Assembly (NCBI GenBank): GCA_018970255.1 | Contig: JAGWWS010000025.1 | Span: forward strand, 1-36,977 | Direction: 5' to 3' | From: Verrucomicrobiota bacterium | Lineage (GTDB): Bacteria > Verrucomicrobiota > Verrucomicrobiia > Chthoniobacterales > Terrimicrobiaceae | DNA length: 36,977 bases | Shown: one piece after another, positions 1-7,173 of the stretch | Numbering within the stretch: the stretch's first letter is position 1 | Layout: each line of letters begins with the position of its first letter | Made by a program: the position numbers and the translations under genes | Notes under the pieces: generated by a model | What the model was told of the DNA's origin: nothing | Databases searched by the model: none | The model's input: only the letters and a program-made list of their open reading frames with translations

Positions 1-64
1 TGGAGCATCGGCCGCGAAGATGGAACACCACTGCGGGCTTGGCAAGGATGCCCGTCCCGCCGGC
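1..64. repeat. Dispersed repeat module, copy A (cut by window start)
   Basis: This stretch aligns without gaps to 1722-1785 with about eight mismatches in 64 positions; the shared core is ctgcgggcttggYaaggatg. The copies lie on either side of the AT-rich three-gene cassette in the same orientation. The left end may continue outside the window. No coding function is evident. Confidence 0.7.
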
Positions 65-200
65 TCCGGAAAAACCGTTTTTTCCCCGCCCCGCCTTGCC
101 GAACCGGTGCCGCCCAGCGCGGCGGGCAGGGTGTGGGCAAGGCAAACGGCATCCCTCCAATCCCCCCGCGAGCAAACAAAGGCGAAAGAATCAAAGTGTC

Positions 201-229
201 AAAAATGCGATAAAACGCGGGACTGACCC
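201..229 (+). repeat. Short repeat module, inverted relative to 1662-1690
   Basis: The 29 bases read aaaaatgcg, a variable pentamer, then acgcgggactgaccc. The reverse complement of 1662-1690 matches with three mismatches. Upstream, 65-200 is GC-rich and holds no convincing gene, so 1-303 is an intergenic repeat region. A TATAGT at 244-249 is a possible -10 element for the next gene, but no good -35 was found. Confidence 0.6.
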
Positions 230-303
230 CCCCTCCATGATTTTATAGTAAAACGAAAAATCAGCTCGACGTCACAATATCTGATCATGGATAACGAGAG
301 TAT

Positions 304-483
304 ATGAACAGTAACAATCCCCTCCTGTCTGTTATAGGAGGGCTATATGGTCTTTCAGCAGCAATTTTCTCTCTTTATTTCAACTGGCAATACGCTAAAG
401 AGCATGGCTTCATTGCTTGGCTTTTTTTTGGGGAAGTGATTGCCACCTTGAAAGGAATCCTGTGGCCCTTTTTTATATTTTAA
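304..483 (+). CDS. Small hydrophobic membrane protein, unknown
   Basis: This is a 59-residue reading frame starting MNSNNPLLSVIGG. It has two hydrophobic stretches, roughly residues 7-25 and 39-59, separated by a short polar segment with Lys, Glu and His, so it is probably a two-pass inner-membrane peptide. I recognise no family. It is the first of three AT-rich genes on one strand: its TAA is followed after 6 bases by the next ATG, which suggests one transcript. A weak cgagag lies just before the start. Base composition differs sharply from the GC-rich flanks, suggesting acquisition by transfer. Length and lack of homology knowledge keep confidence moderate. Confidence 0.5.
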   Translation: MNSNNPLLSVIGGLYGLSAAIFSLYFNWQYAKEHGFIAWLFFGEVIATLKGILWPFFIF

Positions 484-489
484 AACCAG

Positions 490-942
490 ATGAAAAAATA
501 TCTCCTCTTGTTGTTCGTAACATCTTTTTTTGGTGATTACGCCATAGGGCAAATGCTCAAATCTACAACTGAGTGTGAAACAATTTTAGGCGAACCTATA
601 AAAGTGCACTCAACCACCCCGCCTGCGCGCCTCTATCTTTACAACGGTCTGCATGTGCAGATTAGTTATGAAGAAGGCAAAGCGATTGCTGCGATTTATA
701 GGATTCCGAGCCCTACTGGTAATTCACTTATTTCCGAGTCAAAAATAAATGATATTTTTTCGATTAATGGTTTTTCTCAAGATGATTTAATAGATATGGA
801 CTCCCAGTTGCCATACGAACTAAGAGGACTTTACAAGTCTACCCGGGACAAGAAAATAATTGTTCTCAATGATCCTAAAGAAAATGTTATAGTCATGTAT
901 GAATTAAAAACCCTGTTAGATAAAATCAAAAATAATAATTAA
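490..942 (+). CDS. Secreted or periplasmic hypothetical protein
   Basis: The 150-residue product begins MKKYLLLLFVTSFFGDYAIGQ, a convincing Sec signal peptide with likely cleavage near residue 20. The rest is soluble and mixed charged, ending in an Asn/Lys-rich tail. I recognise no domain. A segment around residues 45-70 (LYLYNGLHVQISYEEGKAIA) resembles the short beta-rich pattern of small periplasmic proteins, but this is impression only. It sits 6 bases after the small membrane gene and 12 bases before the next gene, so the three probably form one operon. AT-rich codons (AAA, ATA, TTA) contrast with the rest of the window and suggest horizontal origin. Confidence 0.65.
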   Translation: MKKYLLLLFVTSFFGDYAIGQMLKSTTECETILGEPIKVHSTTPPARLYLYNGLHVQISYEEGKAIAAIYRIPSPTGNSLISESKINDIFSINGFSQDDLIDMDSQLPYELRGLYKSTRDKKIIVLNDPKENVIVMYELKTLLDKIKNNN

Positions 943-954
943 TTTTTTTAAGAT

Positions 955-1422
955 ATGTTTGAAATGTTTAGAACTGATGTATCAACAATGAATAATATCA
1001 TCAATATCTATACTAAAGCTAATTTGAAAACAAATGCTTTGGGAGAAGCAGAACCAGAAGAGTTAAGCGACTTTTGCCGGAATTTTTTAAACTTTAGATT
1101 CTCCATGCCAATAGGCTCTCTTGAAGATAGGCAGGCTCGACTCTGTATAGCTCAGATTGCTCTGGAAGGTTATTATCAAGTGCTAAATGCAGACGGATCA
1201 CCAAGTCTGTTGGCTTTATTGGGGGCAATTGGCACAGCTGAAAGATTTATTGTTGACCCAAGGATTGTTGCCAGAAAATGCTACAAAAAATTATTGTCGA
1301 AAAACATTTCAGGCCGGACTTATGGCGGGGTGGGAATTGTTGATATTGTTCAGGCATTTGAAGACGGGGAGTTAATATTTCAAAAAAAGCGAGCTGAACT
1401 GCAGCGGGAGCATTGGCAGTAG
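955..1422 (+). CDS. Hypothetical cytosolic protein
   Basis: The 155-residue product has no signal peptide or membrane segment and is predicted alpha-helical from its Leu/Ala/Glu spacing. No family recognised. An alternative start, MNNIINIYT, lies 11 codons downstream; the first ATG is preferred because of an AAG just upstream and the short 12-base gap to the preceding gene. It is the third gene of the AT-rich cassette. Composition becomes more GC-balanced toward the 3' end, and the stop codon overlaps the start of a reading frame remnant in another frame (1421-1624), so the 3' end may lie close to a recombination junction. Confidence 0.6.
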   Translation: MFEMFRTDVSTMNNIINIYTKANLKTNALGEAEPEELSDFCRNFLNFRFSMPIGSLEDRQARLCIAQIALEGYYQVLNADGSPSLLALLGAIGTAERFIVDPRIVARKCYKKLLSKNISGRTYGGVGIVDIVQAFEDGELIFQKKRAELQREHWQ

Positions 1423-1624
1423 CGGGGCAGCACAGATTTTAAGAATCGGGCAGACGGTGGACTCGGATCAGTTCGATGACATCGGTGGCGGGAACTTATA
1501 TGACCGTGGGGCCGACAACATCTGGCGACTCCTCTCCAGCGCCATGATTACCTCGCTGCTCAGGGTCAGGGTTTTTAGCGACAGGGCTGCAAAGGGTCAG
1601 GCCGCTTCGCCTTGGAGTCTTTGA
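1421..1624 (+). pseudogene. Open remnant resembling the C-terminal tail of a larger protein
   Basis: This frame is open from within the end of the previous gene to a TGA at 1622, with no start codon of its own. It reads like real protein: an acidic SDQFDDIGGGN stretch, then a helix-like DNIWRLLSSAMITSLL. The last part faintly recalls the C-terminal helix of VirB10/TrbI-type conjugation proteins, which often read W-x-R-L-x-x-x-A-L-x-S-L-L. That assignment is a guess. If correct, it is debris of a conjugative element beside the cassette. Confidence 0.25.
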
Positions 1625-1661
1625 AATTCGGCACGCCTCCAGGCATCCGTGGCTAGGGAGA

Positions 1662-1690
1662 GGGTCAGTCCCGCGTATTGACGCATTTTT
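1662..1690 (-). repeat. Short repeat module, inverted copy
   Basis: This is the reverse complement of 201-229 with three mismatches; both share cgcgggactgaccc. It lies 31 bases upstream of the second 64-base repeat. In the left region the order is 64-base module then this module; here the order and orientation are changed, so the modules have been rearranged. Confidence 0.6.
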
Positions 1691-1721
1691 AACAATCCGA
1701 GCGGCTCGGGTCATGCGGCGA

Positions 1722-1785
1722 TGGAGCATCGGGCACAAAAATGGAATACCACTGCGGGCTTGGTAAGGATGCCCGTCCTGCCGCC
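1722..1785. repeat. Dispersed repeat module, copy B
   Basis: This copy aligns ungapped to 1-64 with about eight mismatches. It lies between the AT-rich cassette and the start of the core-like genes, as expected for a boundary sequence or a member of a dispersed intergenic repeat family. Confidence 0.7.
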
Positions 1786-1838
1786 ATGGCCCGATTTTCC
1801 TTGGGCGCCGGCCCGCCAACCGCTTAATTCCGCCCGCC

Positions 1839-2780
1839 ATGGTTGAAAACCTCTCCTTCATCGCCCTGTCCCTGCTGCTTCTCTTCGCGGGCGCCGAAGC
1901 CCTTGTGCGCGGCGGCTCCTCGGCCGCCATCCGCCTCGGCCTCAGCCCGCTTGTGGTCGGCCTGACAGTGGTCGCCTTCGGCACCAGCTCGCCGGAACTC
2001 GTGGTGAGCCTCAAATCCGCCCTCGCCGGGCAGGGCGACATCGCAGTTGGGAATGTGGTTGGCTCGAATTCCTTCAACATCGGCGTGATCCTCGGGCTCA
2101 CGGCGTTGATTTGCCCGCTGCCCGTGCACCGCCAGATCATCAAACTCGACGCCCCGATCGCGCTCGGCGCGGCCGTGTTGCTGCCCATCCTCCTCCTCGG
2201 CGGCGTGCTTTCGCGCTGGGAAGCGGGCCTGCTGTTCGCGGGAATCCTGGCCTACACGGCCTTCAACATCCACCTCGCGCGCAAAAGTTCGAACGAACCC
2301 GAATCTTTCGAAACTCCCGGCACCGGCATTTTGAAACACTGGACTCTCGACCTCCTCTTCATCCTGGGCGGCCTAGCAATCCTGGTTTTCGGGTCGCGGA
2401 TGCTCGTGGACAATTCGGTCTCGCTCGCCCGCACGCTCGGCATCAGCGAAGCCGTGATCGGCCTGACGATCATCGCCGCAGGCACCAGCATGCCCGAACT
2501 CGCGACTTCGGTCGTTGCGGCCATCCGCAAGCAGGCCGACATCGCGGTGGGAAATGTCGTGGGGTCGAATGTCTTCAACATCCTGGGCATCCTCGGGATT
2601 TCCGGCCTGGTGAAACCCCTCGAGTCCACAGGCGTGACGATGGTCGACTACGGGTTCATGATCGCCTTTTCGCTGTTGTTGTTGCCATTGCTCTACACCG
2701 GCCGGGTGCTGCACCGCATCGAAGGCGCCGTCCTCCTCGCGCTCTACGGCGTGTATCTCTTCATCCTCTGGCCGAAGTAA
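1839..2780 (+). CDS. Calcium/sodium antiporter, YrbG/CaxA family
   Basis: The 313-residue inner-membrane protein exchanges cations, in this family Ca2+ against Na+ (sometimes K+-dependent). It shows the duplicated alpha-repeat of the Ca2+:cation antiporter superfamily: GTSSPEL and GNVVGSNSFN in the first half, GTSMPEL and GNVVGSNVFN in the second. These carry the Glu and Asn residues that bind ions. About ten hydrophobic segments in two five-helix halves are visible, joined by a hydrophilic loop near residues 145-165 (SSNEPESFETPG). Length is normal for YrbG. The ATG at 1839 is the natural start, giving MVENLSFIALS directly before the first helix. The gene faces the DUF885 gene tail to tail with a 1-base gap. 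Function is confident; the exact ion pair is not. Confidence 0.93.
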   Translation: MVENLSFIALSLLLLFAGAEALVRGGSSAAIRLGLSPLVVGLTVVAFGTSSPELVVSLKSALAGQGDIAVGNVVGSNSFNIGVILGLTALICPLPVHRQIIKLDAPIALGAAVLLPILLLGGVLSRWEAGLLFAGILAYTAFNIHLARKSSNEPESFETPGTGILKHWTLDLLFILGGLAILVFGSRMLVDNSVSLARTLGISEAVIGLTIIAAGTSMPELATSVVAAIRKQADIAVGNVVGSNVFNILGILGISGLVKPLESTGVTMVDYGFMIAFSLLLLPLLYTGRVLHRIEGAVLLALYGVYLFILWPK

Positions 2781-2781
2781 A

Positions 2782-4416
2782 TCAACGCGCGTCCGCAGCG
2801 AACCAGCTGTAGGGGATGGCGCCGTGCGAGAGCATCCAGTCGTTGAATTTCTTCAACGGCCAGCCGCCGCGCACGCAGAGGCGCTCGTGGAGTTTTTCCA
2901 CCTCGAGCCGGCCGATCAGGTAGCTCATCGGGACCGTGGGTTGGGAGGTATACCAATTCACATCGGCACGGGCGCGGGCGGGCGTGAAGCCAACGCCTTT
3001 GCACAGGCGCCGTGCGGCGGCGGCGTGGCGGAGCGATCCGTCCTGCAGGCCGCAATCGACCACGATCCGGTGGGCCCGCCAGAGGGCGTCGTGGAGTTGG
3101 ACCAACTCGGCGCGTGGCGTTTCGACGAGGCCGGTTTCGATGGCGGTCTTCTCGCACCACATCGTCCAGCCCTCGTAGAAAACCGGGTGCGCAAACAGTC
3201 GCCGGAGCCGGCTTCGGTGGCGGAATTGCACGACAAATTGCAAATGGTGGCCCGGCCACGCCTCGTGCACGCAGGTGAGTTCGAGCCCGTGGTGCTGGCG
3301 GACCTCGGCGCGCTTCTTCGCGGGGTCGGTTTCGAGCAGGCTGAGGTCATTGACCCAAAAAATGGCGGACTGCCGGCGCGCAAACGGCTCGGGACCGCTG
3401 TAGGCCGCCGTGGGGAATTGGTGCCTCAGGAAAGGCGGCACGGGCAGGACCCGCAGGGTGTCGCCATCCGGCACGGTGGCTGTGCCCGCCTTGCGCAGCC
3501 GCGCTTTCACGGATTCGGTCGCCCGGCGGTAGGCATCGATCAACGGCATGCCCGGGTCCCAGGCATCCGCCGCCTCGCCGATCAGTTCCCTCGCGGTTTT
3601 GCGCCCGTATTTTTTTGCGGCGCGCGCGAGGAGGAATTCCTGCCGCGCCACTTGGAATTCCCCCAACGCCCTCGCTTCGGGCAGCGAGAGGTCGAGCCCG
3701 AGGTTCTCGCGGATGAGGAATTCGAAACGCTCCCGCCCGATGGCGAAGCCCCCCTCCGGCCCGGTGCGCATGCGCCGGACCGTGGATTCGAAATCGCGGA
3801 AAGCCTGCGCAGCGCCGCGGACCAGCGAGGCCGTGCGACGCGGTTTTTGGGAATGGCGTTCCAATTCCCCCGAGAGCCCCTCGAGGAATTCGACTGCGCC
3901 TTCGCAGGATTGGCAGGCGAGGGAGGCCCAGAGCGGGTCCGGGCGCCGCAGGCATTCGGCGCCGGCGGCCAGGAAGCCGGGGATTTTTGCGAGCCGCGAT
4001 TCGATGGCGGGCAGCACGGCGGCGATTTTCCCGCCGCGGGCCACGAGTTCAAAAACCGAACCGACTGCGGCATCGCAGTGCGATTGCGGGTTCGTTCGCC
4101 AGCGGCCGAGGTCGCGCTCGAAAAGCAGGTCCATCCGCAAGCGCGCCAGAAGCCCCCGCCGGTCCAACCGGTCGTCGCCCGTGAAAACCGGCCCGGGCAG
4201 TTGCTCTACCGCCGCAAGCGTCTCCTCCAGCAGCCGGATGTGGCGTTTCCTTTCGGCGGGCGTGTTGGCGCCGAGGAGTCCGTCGTAAGCGTGGAACCCG
4301 AGCCGGCTCGCATGCTCCGGGAACAACTCGCAGGTTTCGTCCAGCCAGCGTTCCGCCGCGGATTGGAAAGCGGCCAAAACGGCACGCGTCTCGCGGTCGG
4401 CGGAGGGCTTGGGCAT
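2782..4416 (-). CDS. DUF885 family protein (putative metallopeptidase-like)
   Basis: The product has 544 residues. Its DUF885 hallmark HEAWPGHH is at about residues 384-391, an HExxH-like arrangement (HEAxPGHH) thought to bind metal, and the family is generally regarded as gluzincin-like peptidases. Other family traits are the Arg-rich N-terminal helical half and the C-terminal YLIGRLEVEKL segment. No signal peptide is visible, so it is probably cytosolic. An upstream ATG at 4491 would add 25 residues with no conserved character and come within 10 bases of the divergent gene, so MPKPSADRE at 4416 is preferred. The physiological substrate is unknown. It is convergent with the exchanger and divergent from the glycosyltransferase; no operon partner is seen. 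Confidence 0.85.
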   Translation of the reverse strand: MPKPSADRETRAVLAAFQSAAERWLDETCELFPEHASRLGFHAYDGLLGANTPAERKRHIRLLEETLAAVEQLPGPVFTGDDRLDRRGLLARLRMDLLFERDLGRWRTNPQSHCDAAVGSVFELVARGGKIAAVLPAIESRLAKIPGFLAAGAECLRRPDPLWASLACQSCEGAVEFLEGLSGELERHSQKPRRTASLVRGAAQAFRDFESTVRRMRTGPEGGFAIGRERFEFLIRENLGLDLSLPEARALGEFQVARQEFLLARAAKKYGRKTARELIGEAADAWDPGMPLIDAYRRATESVKARLRKAGTATVPDGDTLRVLPVPPFLRHQFPTAAYSGPEPFARRQSAIFWVNDLSLLETDPAKKRAEVRQHHGLELTCVHEAWPGHHLQFVVQFRHRSRLRRLFAHPVFYEGWTMWCEKTAIETGLVETPRAELVQLHDALWRAHRIVVDCGLQDGSLRHAAAARRLCKGVGFTPARARADVNWYTSQPTVPMSYLIGRLEVEKLHERLCVRGGWPLKKFNDWMLSHGAIPYSWFAADAR

Positions 4417-4500
4417 TGGCCGAGAGGATAACGGCGGTTCGCTGCGCGGGCAAGCCGCCGCGCTTGATTCCACGCCGCATTTTGCAAACATCCCCGCCCA

Positions 4501-5640
4501 GTGAACCTATCCCCGAAAGCCCGCCTGCGCGTATTGATCCTCACCGCCAGCATGGGCGAAGGCCACAACACCGCCGCGCGGAACATCCGAAGCGCCATGC
4601 TCCGCGAAGCCGGAAACTCCGTGGATGTGCGCGTCGAGGACCCCTACACCCGCACAAACCCCGTGGTGAACCGCCTCATGCAGCGAGGCTACGCTGCGGC
4701 GATCAACAACTACCCGCGCCTCTGGAAATCGGTTTTCGACCTCCTCAACAAACCAGGGATGCTCGAATCCATGGCCCCGCTGCTCGGCCAGCTCGTCGGC
4801 GCCGTCCATTCGATGGTCCGGGAATTCCAGCCCCACTTGGTCGCCTCGACCTACCCCGTCTTCGGATACGTGATGGCGAGGGTCAAAAGCGCGGACCCCT
4901 CGGTTTCGGCGCCCTTCTACACCGTCATCACCGACTCCACGATGATCAACCAGGCTTGGTATCGCTACCCCAGCGACGGCTCGATCGTGGCGGACGAACC
5001 CACGGCTTCCGTGCTGCTGGCCGACGGGGTGGACCGCCAAAAAATCCACACGCTCGGCTTCCCGGTCGGACCCGAGTTCGAGGAGTTCATCCCCTCGCCC
5101 GCGCCGAACGACAACCGCTGGAAGCTCCTCTTTTTCCCTGGCGGCACACACGACCGCGCCATCCGCACGCTGGAACTCCTCGCGGAACTCGAAAACGCAA
5201 CCGTCAGCGTCGTCACCGGCCGCCGGGAGGACACCCGCGCCGCCCTCGAACGCGCCGGCCTTCCTCGCAAAGGCCACCTCATCGGTTGGACCGACAACAT
5301 GCCGCACCTCATGGGCAGCCACCACATTTTCATCGGCAAAGCCGGCGGTGCCACGGTGCAGGAAGCGATCGCCGCGCAAATCCCCTTCCTCGTGAGCCAC
5401 ATCGTCCCCGGCCAGGAAGAAGGGAACATTGCGCTCATCCAGCAGACCGGCATCGGCGCCCTGGCCTCGCAGGACCCTGCCCATATCCTCCACATCGTCA
5501 AAGGCGCGATGGCCAACGAAGCCGCGCTCTGGCGCACTTGGCGCAGGAACCTGATGCAAATGCAAAAGCCGCCCGCATCCCGCGCCATCGCGGAATTCCT
5601 TTTGGAGCGCGCCGAAAGCGCCAGCCGGCGCGCCGCCTAA
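4501..5640 (+). CDS. MGDG synthase-like glycosyltransferase (GT28)
   Basis: The 379-residue product resembles monogalactosyldiacylglycerol synthases and processive diacylglycerol glucosyltransferases such as UgtP. These transfer a sugar from a UDP-sugar to diacylglycerol at the cytoplasmic membrane face. The N-terminal MGDG-synthase domain shows SMGEGHNTAA near residues 17-26, the lipid-acceptor loop. The C-terminal GT28 half shows GKAGGATVQEA and PFLVSH followed by PGQEEGN near residues 280-310, the UDP-sugar site. Start is GTG at 4501, the only start ahead of the conserved strand LRVLILTAS. A G/C hairpin follows the stop and could end transcription against the convergent trpF. Sugar specificity cannot be read from sequence; glycolipid synthesis is the best inference. 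Confidence 0.85.
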   Translation: MNLSPKARLRVLILTASMGEGHNTAARNIRSAMLREAGNSVDVRVEDPYTRTNPVVNRLMQRGYAAAINNYPRLWKSVFDLLNKPGMLESMAPLLGQLVGAVHSMVREFQPHLVASTYPVFGYVMARVKSADPSVSAPFYTVITDSTMINQAWYRYPSDGSIVADEPTASVLLADGVDRQKIHTLGFPVGPEFEEFIPSPAPNDNRWKLLFFPGGTHDRAIRTLELLAELENATVSVVTGRREDTRAALERAGLPRKGHLIGWTDNMPHLMGSHHIFIGKAGGATVQEAIAAQIPFLVSHIVPGQEEGNIALIQQTGIGALASQDPAHILHIVKGAMANEAALWRTWRRNLMQMQKPPASRAIAEFLLERAESASRRAA

Positions 5641-5650
5641 TTCCGGCGGC
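5632..5650. terminator. Possible bidirectional hairpin between convergent genes
   Basis: gccgcc (5632-5637) and ggcggc (5645-5650) form a 6-bp stem around a 7-base loop that includes the TAA of the glycosyltransferase. There is no T-tract on either side, so it would be a weak or Rho-assisted terminator. Confidence 0.25.
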
Positions 5651-5653
5651 CGC

Positions 5654-6295
5654 TCAATGCGCCGCGCGCACGGCGTAGAGGAACTCCGCCACGAGGTCGG
5701 GGTCCTTGTGCCGGGGAACACTCTCCACCCCGCCCGCCACATCCACGGCGTCCGGCTTCACCGTGCGGATGGCCGCGCCAACATTCTCGGGCGTCAAACC
5801 TCCCGCCAACACCACGCTCCGGTCGCCGAAATCCTGCGCGGCGATCAATTCCCAATTCGCCGTCTGCCCCGTGCCGCCGTAGGCGTTCGCCGCCCAGGCA
5901 TCGAGCAGGAGTTGCGGCGAATCGAACTCCAGCGCCGAAACGATGGACCCCCCGTCCTTCACGCGCACCGCCTTGATCCAGCACGGCCACCCGGCCGCTG
6001 CGCACTGCGCCGGGGTTTCGTCGCCGTGGAACTGCACCATTTCGAAGCACCCCGAATCGAGCAGCATCGCGAGCATGTCGGGTGCGGGGTTCACCACCAC
6101 CGCCACGCGGTCGGCCAACCCCTCGAGCCGCCCGATCCACTCGAGCGAATCCTTCGGGTCGATGCGCCGCTTCGATCCATTGAAAAAATTGAACCCGAGC
6201 GCGTCGGCGCCGGCATCCGCGCACATCAGGGCGTCCCCCTCGTTCGTGATCCCGCAAATTTTGACGCGCACCGCGCCGGGCTTGAAAAGTCTCAT
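5654..6295 (-). CDS. trpF: Phosphoribosylanthranilate isomerase
   Basis: This 213-residue cytosolic (beta/alpha)8 enzyme catalyses the Amadori rearrangement of phosphoribosylanthranilate to CdRP in tryptophan synthesis. The general base Cys is at residue 14 in VKICGITN, and the general acid Asp at residue 132 in LLLDAW just before GGTG. The phosphate-binding LAGGLTPENV and VDVAGGVE stretches follow. Length is typical. The frame is open far upstream, but MRLFKPGAVRVKIC is the correct start: its ATG overlaps the TGA of the upstream holin-like gene in an ATGA, implying translational coupling. trpE and trpG are in the same window on the other strand; trpA, trpB, trpC and trpD are not here. Confidence 0.95.
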   Translation of the reverse strand: MRLFKPGAVRVKICGITNEGDALMCADAGADALGFNFFNGSKRRIDPKDSLEWIGRLEGLADRVAVVVNPAPDMLAMLLDSGCFEMVQFHGDETPAQCAAAGWPCWIKAVRVKDGGSIVSALEFDSPQLLLDAWAANAYGGTGQTANWELIAAQDFGDRSVVLAGGLTPENVGAAIRTVKPDAVDVAGGVESVPRHKDPDLVAEFLYAVRAAH

Positions 6296-6702
6296 TCCAC
6301 AACCCGCGCGTCGGCTTTTTTCATCGAGGGATGGTGCGTGATCGCATGGATCCGCCCATCGCTCGTCCGGAAAAACGAACTCAACAACCAACTCACGACC
6401 CCCACCGCCACCGCCCCGAAAAACGCACTCCAAAACCCGTCCACCGTGAACGACGGGATTACCGCCGAGACAAAAAGGAGCAGCAGCGCATTCACCACGA
6501 AAATAAAAAGCCCCATCGTTACGATGATGAATGGGATACTCAGCAACAACAGCACCGGCCGCACGAAGGCATTGATGATCCCAAGCAAGAGCGAAGCGCC
6601 CAGCAGCGCGCCGAGGCTCGCACAATGGATTCCGGGGATGAGTTTTTCAGCGGCGAAAACGGCGACCGTTGTCACCATCCAGCGCATGAGGAACGCACTC
6701 AC
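6292..6702 (-). CDS. Phage holin family 4 / YvlD-like membrane protein
   Basis: The 136-residue protein has about four membrane segments in its first 105 residues and a soluble tail. The pattern MVTTVAVFAAEKLIPGI, then LLGIINAFVRPVLLLLSIP, then the third helix MGLFIFVVNALLLL, is that of the YvlD/phage-holin-4 family of small bacterial membrane proteins. Despite the name these are chromosomal proteins of poorly known function, sometimes tied to envelope stress; no lysis function should be assumed. The C-terminal SSFFRTSDGRIHAITHHP tail is cytosolic or periplasmic. It is coupled by ATGA to trpF, an odd pairing that probably reflects tight packing. Confidence 0.85.
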   Translation of the reverse strand: MSAFLMRWMVTTVAVFAAEKLIPGIHCASLGALLGASLLLGIINAFVRPVLLLLSIPFIIVTMGLFIFVVNALLLLFVSAVIPSFTVDGFWSAFFGAVAVGVVSWLLSSFFRTSDGRIHAITHHPSMKKADARVVE

Positions 6703-6782
6703 GGCGCGAAAGTATTAAGGCACGGATTTTTTTGAAGATTTATTTTGCAAAACCCGGAAGCGCTCTTCAAAAAGTGCCCCAT

Positions 6783-7139
6783 ATGCCTGCCAAAGCAAAA
6801 ACACCAAAAAGCAAATCCGCGGCGACCTCCAAGCCCGTGAAAACTGCGAAATCCGCGAAACCCGCAACCAAGCCCGCTGCCGCCAAAGCCCCCGCCAAGA
6901 AAGCCGCAGCCGCACCCAAATCCGCATCGAAACCCTCGAAACCGGCACCCGCGCCCGCCACAGCCCTGTCGAAAGCCGCCAAGCCCGCCCAGCCGACCGT
7001 AAGCCGCGACGAGATTGCCCTCCGCGCCTATTACATCGGCGAGCGCCGCCAGATGATGGGCTGGCCGGGCGATTCCTCGAGCGATTGGATCGAGGCCGAG
7101 GCCCAACTGCTCGCCGAGTTGAAGCGCCGGAAATCCTGA
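6783..7139 (+). CDS. DUF2934 protein with Lys/Ala/Pro-rich tail
   Basis: The 118-residue product has two parts. Residues 1-75 are a low-complexity Lys/Ala/Pro tract with repeated AK, KPA and PAK units like the disordered tails of histone-H1-like bacterial proteins. Residues 76-118 form a DUF2934 domain: RDEIALRAYYIGERR, then GWPGDSSSDWIEAE. DUF2934 is small, helical and of unknown function, frequent in PVC bacteria, Acidobacteria and Proteobacteria. The basic tail suggests nucleic-acid binding; that is inference. An earlier ATG at 6732 exists, but MPAKAKTPKSK at 6783 matches the normal beginning. It is divergent from the holin-like gene, with an 80-base shared upstream region. Confidence 0.8.
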   Translation: MPAKAKTPKSKSAATSKPVKTAKSAKPATKPAAAKAPAKKAAAAPKSASKPSKPAPAPATALSKAAKPAQPTVSRDEIALRAYYIGERRQMMGWPGDSSSDWIEAEAQLLAELKRRKS

Positions 7140-7173
7140 CCGCAAGGAACCACCCCGCCGGGCGGTCCACCCA

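Larger units (their letters stand above)
1423..1838. other. Intergenic accessory region with repeats and gene debris
   Basis: No complete gene is supported in these 416 bases. The first 200 hold the open remnant above. Three gggtcag motifs follow, near 1563, 1594 and 1662. The inverted 29-base module and the second copy of the 64-base repeat come next, and the exchanger gene then starts. A minus-strand reading frame across 1496-2188 is a shadow of these repeats and of the exchanger. Confidence 0.6.

Noticed and set aside
1496..2188. Minus-strand 230-codon frame overlapping the exchanger start
   Set aside because: It runs opposite the well-supported exchanger and through the repeat modules. 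Its peptide similarity to the left repeat only reflects the repeated DNA.
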